A stretch of 64,000 bases of DNA from Xanthomonas campestris pv. phormiicola (GCA_025666215.1 CP102593.1:2307001-2371000), one strand, 5' to 3'. Shown: positions 7,706 through 16,516, counted from the stretch's first letter. Numbers and translations: made by a program. Notes: generated by a model not told the origin, from the letters alone.

Positions 7706-8571
7706 TAGCCCCGTGCGGTCAGTGCCGGCAGCTTGTCCGGATTCATCAGCGTCAGCACTTCGACGATGCGCTCGCCGTCGATCACCACCAGCACCGCCGA
7801 GTGCAGGCGCGCGCCGATGAAGCGCAGGATCGCCGGTTCGCCGTTGACCGTGCCGATCCGCGCCTGCAGGCCCAGGCCGCGCCGCGCCACCGCCCAATAC
7901 AGCATGGCGATGCGTTCGGCGCCGAGCAGCGGGCGCAGCGTGGCGGTGACCTTGCCGCCGCCGTCGGACAGCATCCGCGCATTGGCGTCGAGCAGGGCCA
8001 CGATCGCGCCGCGGTCGCCCTGTTGCGAGGCGTGCATGAAGCGCTCCAGGAGTTGCCGGTGGCGTTGCGGCGCCACCGCGAAGCGCGGCCGGCCGGCCTT
8101 GAGCCGTTCGCGCGCGCGATGCACCAGCTGCCGGCAGTTGGCTTCGGCATGCCCGAGCAGCTGGCCGATCTGCGCATAGTCGTAGTCGAATGCCTCCTTC
8201 AGCAGGAACGCGGCACGCTCCTCCGGACCCAGCCGTTCCAGCAGCGCCAGGAACGCCACCGACACCTGCTCGGCGCGCGCGTGGCGCTCGGCCGGGTCGG
8301 TGTCCTCGGCGATCTCCAGCGGCTCGGGCAGCCACGGGCCGGTGTAGTGGACGCGGGCGCTGCGCGCCGCGCGCAACCGGTCCAGCCCGAGCCGGGTGGT
8401 GGTGGTCACCAGCCAGGCCTCCGGGTCGCGGATCGCGGCCCGGTCGCTGGACTGCCAGCGCAGCCAGGCGTCCTGCAGCACGTCCTCGGCGTCGCTGCGG
8501 CTGCCGAGCAGGCGATAGGCCAGGCCGAACAGCCGGGGACGTTGGGATTCGAAGGCGGGATCGGGGCTCAT
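7705..8571 (-). CDS. ECF41-family RNA polymerase sigma factor with SnoaL-like C-terminal domain
   Basis: 288 aa: sigma region 2 (about 8-75), region 4 (about 105-160) and a SnoaL-like extension (about 170-288). It shows the three signatures that define group ECF41: WLPEP in the linker (80-84), DGGGK in the extension and NPDKL near the C-terminus. In this group the extension takes the place of an anti-sigma factor. An ECF41-type promoter ends only nine bases before the ATG, so it is autoregulated and its mRNA is nearly leaderless, which fits the absence of a ribosome site. The stop codon TAG straddles the IS junction (7705-7707) and is preserved by the target duplication. Confidence 0.93.
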   Translation of the reverse strand: MSPDPAFESQRPRLFGLAYRLLGSRSDAEDVLQDAWLRWQSSDRAAIRDPEAWLVTTTTRLGLDRLRAARSARVHYTGPWLPEPLEIAEDTDPAERHARAEQVSVAFLALLERLGPEERAAFLLKEAFDYDYAQIGQLLGHAEANCRQLVHRARERLKAGRPRFAVAPQRHRQLLERFMHASQQGDRGAIVALLDANARMLSDGGGKVTATLRPLLGAERIAMLYWAVARRGLGLQARIGTVNGEPAILRFIGARLHSAVLVVIDGERIVEVLTLMNPDKLPALTARG

Positions 8572-8580
8572 GGCGACCAG

Positions 8581-8607
8581 GACGGAACAGCGCGTGCCGG
8601 CGTGACA
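8581..8607 (-). promoter_or_regulatory. Autoregulatory ECF41-type promoter
   Basis: Minus-strand TGTCACG, 16-bp spacer, CGTCC, with the same elements and spacing as the AhpD-like gene promoter at 6764-6790. It overlaps the upstream region of the divergent fumarase gene, whose likely -10 (TAAAAT) is at 8632-8637. Confidence 0.75.
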
Positions 8608-8672
8608 GCGGGCGAAGCGGTCACTTTGCCCTAAAATGGCCGGGTTTCCCCCCGCCAGCCGTAGAGCCAGCC

Positions 8673-10196
8673 GTGACCTCGATCAAGCAGGAAGACCTCA
8701 TCCAGTCCGTCGCCGACGCGCTGCAGTACATCAGCTACTACCACCCGGTCGACTACATCAAGAACCTGGCCGCCGCCTACGAGCGCGAACAGTCGCCGGC
8801 CGCCAAGGACGCCATCGCCCAGATCCTGATCAACTCGCGCATGTGCGCCGAGGGCCACCGCCCGATCTGCCAGGACACCGGCATCGTCACCGTGTTCCTG
8901 GAAATCGGCATGAACGTGCGCTGGGACGACGCCACGATGGGCGTGGAGGACATGGTCAACGAGGGCGTGCGCCGCGCCTACAACCATCCGGACAACAAGC
9001 TGCGCGCCAGCGTGCTGGCCGATCCGGCCGGCAAGCGCGCCAACACCAGGGACAACACCCCGGCGGTGGTCAACACCAAGATCGTGCCGGGCGAGCACGT
9101 CGAGGTGATCGTCGCGGCCAAGGGCGGCGGCTCGGAAGCCAAGAGCAAGTTCGCGATGCTCAACCCGTCCGATTCGATCGTCGACTGGGTGCTCAAGACC
9201 GTGCCGACCATGGGCGCCGGCTGGTGCCCGCCGGGCATGCTCGGCATCGGCATCGGCGGCACCGCCGAGAAGGCGATGCTGCTGGCCAAGGAAGCGCTGA
9301 TGGAGCCGATCGACATCGTCGACCTGCAGGCGCGCGGCGCGTCCAACCGGGCCGAGGAACTGCGCCTGGAGCTGTACGAGAAGGTCAACGCGCTGGGCAT
9401 CGGCGCGCAGGGCCTGGGCGGCCTGACCACGGTGCTGGACATCAAGGTCAAGGACTATCCGACCCACGCCGCCAACCTGCCGGTGGCGCTGATCCCGAAC
9501 TGCGCGGCGACCCGCCATGCGCATTTCACCCTCGACGGCAGCGGCCCGGTGATGCTGGAGCCGCCGTCGCTGGAAGACTGGCCCAAGCTCACCTACAACC
9601 CGAGCAACGCGCGCCGGGTCAACCTGGATACCATCACCCGCGAAGAAGTCGCCAGCTTCAAGCCGGGCGAGGTCGTGCTGCTCAACGGCAAGCTGCTGAC
9701 CGGTCGCGACGCCGCGCACAAGCGCATGATCGACATGCTCAACCGCGGCGAGACGCTGCCGGTCGATTTCAGCAACCGCTTCATCTACTACGTCGGCCCG
9801 GTCGATCCGGTGCGCGACGAAGTGGTGGGCCCGGCCGGCCCGACCACCGCCACGCGCATGGACAAGTTCACCCGGCAGATGCTGGAGCAGACCGGCCTGC
9901 TCGGCATGGTCGGCAAGTCCGAGCGCGGCGACGCGGCGATCGCGGCGATCCGCGACAACAAGGCCGTGTACCTGATGGCGGTTGGCGGGTCGGCCTACCT
10001 GGTGTCCAAGGCGATCAAGGCCTCGCGCGTGCTGGCGTTCGAAGACCTGGGCATGGAGGCGATCTACGAGTTCGAGGTCAAGGACATGCCGGTCACCGTG
10101 GCGGTGGATGCCAGCGGCGAGTCGGTGCACAAGACCGGCCCGCGCGAATGGCAATCGCGCATCGGCAAGATCCCGGTGGTGGTCGAGCCGGCCTGA
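8673..10196 (+). CDS. Fumarate hydratase class I (4Fe-4S)
   Basis: Converts fumarate to malate in the TCA cycle using a labile 4Fe-4S cluster. It is a single chain of 507 aa with both the alpha and beta domains of the class I (FumA/FumB) type. Three cysteines fit the cluster ligands: Cys66 in RPICQDTG, Cys185 in GAGWCPPG and Cys277 in IPNCAATRHAHF. The start is a GTG (TSIKQEDLIQS); the frame is open much further upstream but that part overlaps the ECF41 promoter and sigma gene. A plausible -10, TAAAAT, lies 35 bp before the start. Confidence 0.97.
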   Translation: MTSIKQEDLIQSVADALQYISYYHPVDYIKNLAAAYEREQSPAAKDAIAQILINSRMCAEGHRPICQDTGIVTVFLEIGMNVRWDDATMGVEDMVNEGVRRAYNHPDNKLRASVLADPAGKRANTRDNTPAVVNTKIVPGEHVEVIVAAKGGGSEAKSKFAMLNPSDSIVDWVLKTVPTMGAGWCPPGMLGIGIGGTAEKAMLLAKEALMEPIDIVDLQARGASNRAEELRLELYEKVNALGIGAQGLGGLTTVLDIKVKDYPTHAANLPVALIPNCAATRHAHFTLDGSGPVMLEPPSLEDWPKLTYNPSNARRVNLDTITREEVASFKPGEVVLLNGKLLTGRDAAHKRMIDMLNRGETLPVDFSNRFIYYVGPVDPVRDEVVGPAGPTTATRMDKFTRQMLEQTGLLGMVGKSERGDAAIAAIRDNKAVYLMAVGGSAYLVSKAIKASRVLAFEDLGMEAIYEFEVKDMPVTVAVDASGESVHKTGPREWQSRIGKIPVVVEPA

Positions 10197-10280
10197 GCTG
10201 GCGCCGCCGCCGGCACGGCGCGGCATGCGAGACTGCCACGGCCGCAGTGATCCGGCTGCGGCGACTTACCAGGAGATTGC

Positions 10281-10916
10281 ATGAGCGCCATCCTGTACTA
10301 CTCGCCCAGCACCGCCGCCCTGGTGGTGCACTGGCTGCTGATCGAACTGGACGTGCCGCATACGCTGCACGCCCTGGATTTCGAGCGGCGCGAGCATAAA
10401 ACGCCGGAGTACCTGCAGCTCAATCCGGCTGGCGTGGTGCCCACGCTGGTGCTGGACGGGCAGGCGCTGACCGAGGCGGCGGCGATCGTGCTGCACCTGG
10501 CCGACCTGCATCCGCAAGCCGGACTGGCCCCGCCGCTCGGCAGCCCGGCGCGCGCCGCGTACTACCGCTGGATGCTGTTCTGCGCCAACACGCTGCAGCC
10601 GGCCTACCGCGCCTGGTTCTATCCGGACGAGCCGGCCGGTGCCGACAACCTCGAGGCGAGCAAGGCGCAGGCGCGGCAGAAGCTGGAGGCGGCCTGGGAG
10701 CAGGTCGCGCAGCATCTGCAGGCGCACGGTCCGTACCTGCTCGGCGCGCAGCTGTCGGCGGCCGATTTCATGCTGACGATGATGATGCGCTGGTCGCGCA
10801 ACATGCCGCGGCCCAGCGATACCTGGCCGGCGCTGCAGGCGCACGCGCAGCGGATGAAGGCGCGTGCCGCGTTCCAGGAAACCTACCGCCGCGAAGGCCT
10901 GACCGACTGGACCTGA
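10281..10916 (+). CDS. Glutathione S-transferase family protein
   Basis: 211 aa with an N-terminal thioredoxin-like domain (about 1-78, with the cis-Pro loop NPAGVVPTLVLD and the glutathione-binding LTEAAAIVLHLAD) and an all-helical C-terminal domain (about 88-205). Early serines in YYSPSTAA are candidates for thiolate activation. The ribosome site AGGAG is well placed. The substrate is unknown. It stands alone, and the gap to the convergent pldA gene holds GC-rich hairpins without T-runs. Confidence 0.92.
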   Translation: MSAILYYSPSTAALVVHWLLIELDVPHTLHALDFERREHKTPEYLQLNPAGVVPTLVLDGQALTEAAAIVLHLADLHPQAGLAPPLGSPARAAYYRWMLFCANTLQPAYRAWFYPDEPAGADNLEASKAQARQKLEAAWEQVAQHLQAHGPYLLGAQLSAADFMLTMMMRWSRNMPRPSDTWPALQAHAQRMKARAAFQETYRREGLTDWT

Positions 10917-10989
10917 GCGCGGCGTCGGCAGTGTCGCGCGACGGCCGCCGAGGGCCGCCGCGCGATACCGGCTTCGGGCCGGTCAGGCC

Positions 10990-12141
10990 TCAGTACCACT
11001 CCAGCAGCGACACGCCCAGGCCCACATAGGTGGCGCGGTGGTTGTAGTCGATCATGCTCTCGCCGTAACCGTCGAACACCTGCACGTGGCCGCGCAGCAG
11101 GTTGCTGATCGGAAAGCCCCAGTCCAGCTGCACCGCGCCGTGCGAGCGGTCGCCGCTGCGCAGCGAATGCCGCGCCATCAGCGAGATCTCGTGGCCGCCG
11201 CGGTTGTAGGTCAGGGTCGCATCGCCGCGGCCCATGTAGTCCTCGATGTCCGGGTTGTTGTCCTGGCGGTCGCTTTCCGGGATCCGGTACCACGGGCGCA
11301 GCACCAGCGCCCAGTTCTCGCGGTCCAGGCCGATGTTGAGGATCGCCCGGTTCCAGCTGCGCGAGAACGGATCGCTGCGGCCGTTGGACTGGTGGGTAAG
11401 CTGGATCCCGGTCATTCGCCCCTTCCAGCCGAACAGGCTGTAGTTGTTGCGGAACACCAGCGCCAGTTCCGGCTCGTAGTTGGTTTCGCGGAACGGCCGC
11501 GACTGCTCGCTGTTGTAGACCTGCCAGCGCGAACTCTGGGTATAGGCGCCCCACAGGTCGCCGTTGTCGCCGAAGATGTTCTCCACGATCTTGGTCTTGA
11601 AGCTGAGCTGGAACTTGGCTTCGATGCTGTCCAGCGACTCGGCCGTGGTCACCGTGTTGTTCGGGTTCGGCGAGGACGGGGTCTCGTTCTTCTTGCTGGT
11701 CCAGAACGCCGGCAGCAGGTACACCGGCTTGTAGGCGCGCAGCTGGAAGGTGCCCAGCTTGGAATCCTTGGCCAGTTCCCAACGGCTGTCCAGCAGCGAG
11801 CCCTTGCCGGCATTGGCGATGGTCGCGTCGTAGCGGTCGCTCTTGAAGATCGAGGCGGCGCGCTGGCGGGTACGTTCGGCCAGGCCGGCGTCCTGCGGGA
11901 TCGCCGCGTCCAGTTGTTGCTTCTGGTTCTGGCTGGCCATCTTCGCCGCCGCATCGGCGGCCTGCGGATCGGCGACCCGGCGCGACAGCGCCTGGTCGTA
12001 GCAGGACAGGCGCGCGGCGTCGCTGGTGATCGCGACGCAGGCTTCGGGCGAGGCAGGGGTGGGCTTCACTTCCTGGGCGTGGGCCAGCGGCATCGCCGCG
12101 AAGGACAGCAGCAACAGGGGACGGGCCGGGCGATGGATCAT
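10990..12141 (-). CDS. pldA: Outer-membrane phospholipase A
   Basis: OMPLA-type phospholipase, a beta-barrel that cleaves phospholipids in the outer leaflet when the outer membrane is disturbed. It has 383 aa with a signal peptide of about 22 residues ending AHA. The active-site motif THQSNGRSD gives His250 and Ser252, and Asn264 lies in RSWNRA, as in the family triad. The many alternating aromatic segments fit barrel strands. A segment of about 90 residues before the barrel is rich in Ala/Gln and longer than in E. coli PldA. The start was chosen for the signal peptide; the frame is open to 12240. Confidence 0.92.
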   Translation of the reverse strand: MIHRPARPLLLLSFAAMPLAHAQEVKPTPASPEACVAITSDAARLSCYDQALSRRVADPQAADAAAKMASQNQKQQLDAAIPQDAGLAERTRQRAASIFKSDRYDATIANAGKGSLLDSRWELAKDSKLGTFQLRAYKPVYLLPAFWTSKKNETPSSPNPNNTVTTAESLDSIEAKFQLSFKTKIVENIFGDNGDLWGAYTQSSRWQVYNSEQSRPFRETNYEPELALVFRNNYSLFGWKGRMTGIQLTHQSNGRSDPFSRSWNRAILNIGLDRENWALVLRPWYRIPESDRQDNNPDIEDYMGRGDATLTYNRGGHEISLMARHSLRSGDRSHGAVQLDWGFPISNLLRGHVQVFDGYGESMIDYNHRATYVGLGVSLLEWY

Positions 12142-12270
12142 GCAGGTTCTCTCGGAAACAGGCGGCGCGGGCGGGTAGTGCGCTGCCGAGGTGAATGGCC
12201 GGCTGCGAAAATACAGCAGCGGCCACAACGGGGTCATCACACGTTCATCTCGCGCTGCCCACAGCGCACG

Positions 12271-12765
12271 TCAGAACAGCCAGGCCGCCGCGAACAGGCC
12301 GACCATCGCCAGCGCCAGGGCCAGCTTGGCGGCGGTGCCCAGGACGATGCCCAGCCAGGTGCCGAGGCCGACCCTGGTCGCCTGCTGCAGTTGCCGGCCA
12401 TGCCAGTACTCGCCGGCCAGCGCGCCGACGAAGGGGCCGACGAACAGGCCGATCGGCATGAAGAACAATCCCGCGATGCTGCCCAGCAGCGAGCCCCATA
12501 GCGCCTTGCGGCTGGCGCCGACGCGCTTGGCGCCGAACACGGTGGCCAGGAAATCGACCAGCAACGACAGCACGGTGAGCACGCCGAGCACCGTCAGCAT
12601 CAGCCAGCCCACGCGCTGGAAACCGTCGGCCCAGGCCGCCAGCAGCAGGCCGGCGAACAGCAGCGGCATGCCCGGCAGGGCCGGCAGCACCACCCCGGCC
12701 AGGCCCAGCACCACCAGCAGCCCGGCGACGATGTAGTAGATGAACGCAGGATCCACGCGGCTCAC
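12271..12765 (-). CDS. DUF456 family membrane protein
   Basis: 164 aa with four or five hydrophobic segments (about 8-50, 55-78, 88-116, 132-163) and the glycine/proline-rich turns typical of DUF456, such as LPALPGMPLLFAGLLLAAWADGF. The molecular role of the family is unknown. It lies upstream of pldA on the same strand with a 129-bp gap and is divergent from the cold-shock gene. Confidence 0.88.
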   Translation of the reverse strand: MSRVDPAFIYYIVAGLLVVLGLAGVVLPALPGMPLLFAGLLLAAWADGFQRVGWLMLTVLGVLTVLSLLVDFLATVFGAKRVGASRKALWGSLLGSIAGLFFMPIGLFVGPFVGALAGEYWHGRQLQQATRVGLGTWLGIVLGTAAKLALALAMVGLFAAAWLF

Positions 12766-12991
12766 TCCGGGGTGGTTTTTGGCTTGACAGACAGGGTGTT
12801 TTTGCTGATTGCAATTTCATTTTGGCCGCGGTAAGTTTTCAGCCGCTGCGTTTGCAAAGGTCACCGTGAATCGTGGCCCGATGCGGTAGATCCAACGGTC
12901 CGCTACAGCGTTATACCTCGCTTCCTCCTTGCAACCAGCCGCCGACCCCACGGCGTACCCACCCCTGAGACGTGTTCCAAGGAGTAAGTCC

Positions 12992-13207
12992 ATGACTGAC
13001 GGCAATCGCGAAAACGGCACCGTGAAATGGTTCAACGACGCCAAGGGCTTCGGTTTCATCAGCCGCGAGAACGGCGAGGACGTGTTCGTGCACTTCCGCG
13101 CCATCCAGACCCAAGGCTTCAAGAGCCTGAAGGAAGGGCAGAAGGTCAGCTTCACCGTGGTGCAGGGCCAGAAGGGCCTGCAGGCCGACGCGGTGCAGCC
13201 GGTCTGA
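12992..13207 (+). CDS. Cold-shock protein (CspA family)
   Basis: A 71-aa single OB-fold RNA/DNA-binding protein with RNP1 KGFGFIS and RNP2 DVFVHF. These proteins melt RNA structure and aid translation after cold shock or stress. The ribosome site AAGGAG is well placed; the frame is open upstream to 12929 but the homologous core begins at [16 protein letters not shown] 226-bp divergent gap precedes it, long enough for the structured 5' leader common in csp genes. A TTGACA hexamer lies there at about 12784. It is followed by a strong terminator. Confidence 0.95.
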   Translation: MTDGNRENGTVKWFNDAKGFGFISRENGEDVFVHFRAIQTQGFKSLKEGQKVSFTVVQGQKGLQADAVQPV

Positions 13208-13246
13208 ACCCGGCGCAGCCGGCGCAGCGCCGGCCGCACGCCCAGC

Positions 13247-13273
13247 AAAAAGGCCCGCACTGCGGGCCTTTTT
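13247..13273. terminator. Bidirectional Rho-independent terminator
   Basis: AAAAAGGCCCGCA (13247-13259) pairs with TGCGGGCCTTTTT (13261-13273). A-run and T-run on both sides let it end both the cold-shock gene and the convergent glycine-zipper lipoprotein gene. Confidence 0.93.
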
Positions 13274-13295
13274 GCGTTGCGGCGAGTGCGAGCGT

Positions 13296-13769
13296 TTAGC
13301 GCGGCACCACGCGGCCGTTGACCACGCGCACATAGGTGTTCTCGCGGATCCCGGCCAGATCGCGCTGGTTGACCACGATCACCCGGCCATCGTCCATCTG
13401 CACATGCACGTCGTAGGTGTCGCTGGTGACGTTGTTCTGGATCTGGTTGCCGGCCAGGGCGCCCGCAGCGGCGCCGGCGACGGCCGACACGTTCTGATTG
13501 CCCTTGCTGCCGCCGGTGTGGTCGGAGATCTCATGGCCGGCGATCGCGCCGACGATGCCGCCCAGGACCGCGCCGGTGCCGGTGGGCGCGGTGCGGCCGG
13601 AGGCCACCGTATCGATGCGGGTGACGATGCCGCAGTCCGCGCAGCGGTTGTCCGAATAGCCGCGCGACGGCTGGCTGTAGCCACCGCGGCTGCCATAGCC
13701 GGGGGAGGTGGCGCAGCCGGCCAATGCCAGAAAGGCGACGGCGCCAGTGGCCAGTAGATGGATCTTCAT
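13296..13769 (-). CDS. Glycine-zipper outer-membrane lipoprotein
   Basis: 157 aa with a lipoprotein signal peptide (lipobox LALAGC, Cys19). The segment GAVLGGIVGAIAGHEI to AVAGAAAGALAGNQIQ (about 67-109) is a glycine-zipper 2TM domain as in SlyB/Pcp-type lipoproteins. The tail (YDVHVQMDDGRVIVVNQRD) is the usual beta-rich end of these proteins. A role in envelope stability is inferred from the family. The ribosome site GAGGAG is clear; the frame is open to 13898 but the lipobox fixes the start. Confidence 0.88.
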   Translation of the reverse strand: MKIHLLATGAVAFLALAGCATSPGYGSRGGYSQPSRGYSDNRCADCGIVTRIDTVASGRTAPTGTGAVLGGIVGAIAGHEISDHTGGSKGNQNVSAVAGAAAGALAGNQIQNNVTSDTYDVHVQMDDGRVIVVNQRDLAGIRENTYVRVVNGRVVPR

Positions 13770-13922
13770 GTGTGCTCTCCTCGACAGACGGTGGACCGCG
13801 GCAGACCCGCGTTTGCACGCATCCTGTCCGTCGGCATGTGAATGCAACGCCAATCGCCATGGGCGCGCGCTGCCGGTGCGGCGCAGCGTCAGTGGCAATT
13901 CATCCAGAAGCGCGATCGCGGG

Positions 13923-14348
13923 TCAGCGGAAATCGCGATGGCAGGCCTGGCAACCGTCGTCGATCCGATGGGTGAGCTGGTCGAGCGCGGCGCAGGTGGT
14001 GGGCAGTGCGGCCTGCGCCGCATCCAGGGTGGCGCGCAGCGTTCCGGCGTGCTGCTGGAAGCGGCTGTCGTCGCTGAGGCCAGGAAACGCGGTTTCCAGG
14101 TCGTTGCCGAGCAGGCGCAACGTGCGCACGCGCGGCTGCAGGTCGGTGGCGCTGCAGCGGTTCTGCGCATGGCTGCGTTGCAGCAAGGCCAGTTGCTTGT
14201 CCATCACCTGCATCAGGCTGCGCGGGAACGGATCCTGCCGCGCCTGCAGCGCGCGCATCGACATCACGGTCGCGACCAGGCCGATCAGCACGCCGGCGAG
14301 CAGCACGAACAGGTAGCGGGAGGCGGTGGAGGCGGGCGGGCTGGCCAT
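13923..14348 (-). CDS. Membrane-anchored cytochrome c (cytochrome c'-like)
   Basis: 141 aa with one N-terminal transmembrane anchor (about 11-31) and a periplasmic helical domain. A single heme c motif, CQACH, lies at 133-137, only four residues from the C-terminus. A C-terminal CxxCH is the hallmark of cytochrome c'-type four-helix bundles, though the overall match is weak. Two more cysteines (65 and 119) could form a disulfide. The start is uncertain: no good ribosome site is seen and the frame is open further upstream. It is divergent from tcdA. Confidence 0.72.
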   Translation of the reverse strand: MASPPASTASRYLFVLLAGVLIGLVATVMSMRALQARQDPFPRSLMQVMDKQLALLQRSHAQNRCSATDLQPRVRTLRLLGNDLETAFPGLSDDSRFQQHAGTLRATLDAAQAALPTTCAALDQLTHRIDDGCQACHRDFR

Positions 14349-14446
14349 GGCGCGGGCGGGCAGGAGGGAAGCGCGATAGTACGCCGCCGCCGGCATCGCG
14401 TGGCGCCAGCGCCGCCGTGCCGGCGCCGATGAAATAAACTGCGCGC

Positions 14447-15301
14447 ATGAACGAACAATTGCGTGAGCGCTTCGCCGGCATCGACCGGCTGTACGGGCGC
14501 GGGACCATCGAGCGCCTGGCGCACTGCCGGGTGGTGGTGGTGGGCATGGGCGGGGTCGGCTCGTGGGTGGTGGAGGCGCTGGCGCGGTCGGCGGTCGGCC
14601 ATCTGACCCTGATCGATGCCGACGACATCTGCGTCTCCAACACCAACCGCCAGCTGCCGGCGCTGGAAGGCCAGTACGGGCGCAACAAGGCGCGGGCAAT
14701 GGCCGAGCGCTGCGTGGCGATCAACCCGGCGATCGAGGCGACCGCGATCGAGGCCTTCCTGACCCCGTCCAACATCGCCGAACTGCTCGGCGCCGGCTTC
14801 GACCTGGTCGTCGATGCCTGCGACAGCTTCCGGGTCAAGGTCGAGACCATCGCCTGGTGCCGCCGGCGCAAGTTGCCGCTGCTGACCGTGGGCTCGGCCG
14901 GCGGGCGCACCGACCCGACCCTGGTGCGCATCCGCGACGTGTCGCGCACCGAACACGACGCGATGCTGGCGCTGATCCGCAAGAAGCTGCGCAGCGAATT
15001 CAATTTCCCCAAGAACCCGCAGCGCTACTTCGGCGTGCCGGCGGTGTATTCGCTGGAGAACGTGCGCTACCCGCAGGCCGACGGCAGCGTGTGCGGGCTG
15101 CGCCCGCAGCTGGGGCCGGATGCGGCCTTGAACCTGGATTGCGGCGCCGGCCTGGGCGCGGCCACGCACATCACCGGCGCGTTCGCCTTCGCCGCGGCGG
15201 GCAAGGCGCTGGAGATGCTGTTGAAACCCAAGCGGGAGCAGGCGAGCGTGGCGACGGCCGCCGTGCAGGCGGACCACGCGGCGAGAGTCGATGCGGTCTG
15301 A
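14447..15301 (+). CDS. tcdA: tRNA threonylcarbamoyladenosine dehydratase
   Basis: E1-like enzyme that uses ATP to cyclise the threonylcarbamoyl group of t6A37 in tRNA to ct6A. It has 284 aa, with the ThiF/MoeB-type nucleotide fold: GMGGVGSW at 33-40, the DADDICVSNTNRQ segment that binds ATP and Mg, and a C-terminal membrane-associating helical region (HITGAFAFAAAGKALEMLL). It is monocistronic and divergent from the cytochrome gene. Confidence 0.95.
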   Translation: MNEQLRERFAGIDRLYGRGTIERLAHCRVVVVGMGGVGSWVVEALARSAVGHLTLIDADDICVSNTNRQLPALEGQYGRNKARAMAERCVAINPAIEATAIEAFLTPSNIAELLGAGFDLVVDACDSFRVKVETIAWCRRRKLPLLTVGSAGGRTDPTLVRIRDVSRTEHDAMLALIRKKLRSEFNFPKNPQRYFGVPAVYSLENVRYPQADGSVCGLRPQLGPDAALNLDCGAGLGAATHITGAFAFAAAGKALEMLLKPKREQASVATAAVQADHAARVDAV

Positions 15302-15348
15302 GGCGAATTGCGCTGGAGACATCAACGCCTTCGCGCTTGTTCAAACCC

Positions 15349-15376
15349 TGTGGGAGCGACTTCAGGGGCGACGGGC
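15349..15376. repeat. REP-like palindrome
   Basis: TGTGGGAGCGACTTCAGGGG continuing to CGACGGGC, an intergenic copy of the TGTGGGAGCGACTTCAGTCGCGAC family, in the 183-bp convergent gap between tcdA and tatD. The rest of the gap shows no gene. Confidence 0.65.
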
Positions 15377-15484
15377 TTTACCGATAGTGACGCCCCCACT
15401 GATGGCCCGGAGGGACCGCCGGTCGTTCCCATGGACGGCAACCCAACGACGTGCCGGCACCCGCCGCGCACCCTCGGGTTGGGG

Positions 15485-16270
15485 TCAGGCAGGCTGTGCA
15501 GCCGGCGTCTGCAGCCCGAACAACTGCTGCGCATTGCGCGTGGTCTGTTCGGCGATCTCCGCGGCGGGCTGGCCGCGCAGCATGGCGATGGTGTCCAGCA
15601 CCGTGCGCAGCCGCGCCGGCTCGTTGCGCTGGCCGCGGATGGCCGCGTCGGGCTGGTCCGGGGCGTCGGTTTCCAGCAGCAACTGCTGCAGCGGCAGGTC
15701 GGCCGCCAGGCGCCGCAGCCGCTGCGCGCGGTCGTAGGTGACCGGGCCGCCCAGGCCGATCAGGAAATCCAGCGACTGCAGTTGCCGCGCCTGTTCCGGG
15801 CTGCCGGCGAAACTGTGCACCACGCCGCGCAGGCGCCCGACCTTGCGGATCGCCAGGATCACCGCATCCACCGCGCGCCGCGCGTGCACGATCACCGGCA
15901 GGTCGAACTCGCGCGCCAGCCGTAACTGGCCAGCGAAATACCGCTGCTGTTCGGCTTCATCCAGTCCCTCGACGAAGAAGTCCAGGCCGCATTCGCCGAT
16001 CGCGCAGGGGCGCTCGCGTTCGATCCACTCGCCGAGCAATGGCAGATGCCCGGGCCGGTGCTGGTCCAGGAACAGCGGATGCAGGCCATAGGCCGGAGAC
16101 AGGCCGTCGGCCATCGCGCAGACCTCGCGCAGCTTCGGCCAGGACGCTGCGGTCACCGCCGGCAGCACCTGCGCGACGATGCCGGCGGCCTGCGCGCGCG
16201 CGATCACCGCGGCGCGGTCGCCGTCGAATTCGGCGGCGTCGAGGTGGCAGTGGCTGTCGATCAGGCGCAT
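15485..16270 (-). CDS. TatD family metal-dependent hydrolase
   Basis: TIM-barrel hydrolase of 261 aa, the TatD/YcfH/YjjV family of 3'-5' DNA exonucleases with quality-control roles. The metal-binding residues are seen: DSHCHLD (His7, His9), Glu in IGECGLDFF, His in IVHARR and VVHSFAG, and Asp in LLETDAPDQPDA. It is followed on the same strand only by intergenic repeats and lies six bases downstream of the DUF6116 gene, with which it is probably co-transcribed. Confidence 0.94.
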   Translation of the reverse strand: MRLIDSHCHLDAAEFDGDRAAVIARAQAAGIVAQVLPAVTAASWPKLREVCAMADGLSPAYGLHPLFLDQHRPGHLPLLGEWIERERPCAIGECGLDFFVEGLDEAEQQRYFAGQLRLAREFDLPVIVHARRAVDAVILAIRKVGRLRGVVHSFAGSPEQARQLQSLDFLIGLGGPVTYDRAQRLRRLAADLPLQQLLLETDAPDQPDAAIRGQRNEPARLRTVLDTIAMLRGQPAAEIAEQTTRNAQQLFGLQTPAAQPA

Positions 16271-16276
16271 CGGCCG

Positions 16277-16516
16277 TCAGCGGCGCACGCGGCGCGCGCT
16301 GGACGCGATGGGCTGCGGCTCGGCCGGCGCAGGCGTGCGGGTCTTCCAGTTGGCCAGCAACAAGGTGCCCAGGCCGAACACGATCTCGTCGATGAAGGGC
16401 AGCGGGTCGGGCAGCAGCACACTCAGCACGAACAGGCCGGCGGTCAGTTTGAACAGCGTGGGGTAGCGCAATTTGCCGGCCCAGCGCAGCAATGGCAGCA
16501 CGATCGGGTTAGGCAT
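16277..16516 (-). CDS. DUF6116-type small membrane protein
   Basis: 79 aa with hydrophobic segments at about 21-36 and 43-55 (LFKLTAGLFVLSVLLPDPLPF and IVFGLGTLLLANW) and a basic tail. It matches my recollection of the short Xanthomonas family DUF6116; no function is known. It is six bases upstream of tatD on the same strand. Confidence 0.75.
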   Translation of the reverse strand: MPNPIVLPLLRWAGKLRYPTLFKLTAGLFVLSVLLPDPLPFIDEIVFGLGTLLLANWKTRTPAPAEPQPIASSARRVRR

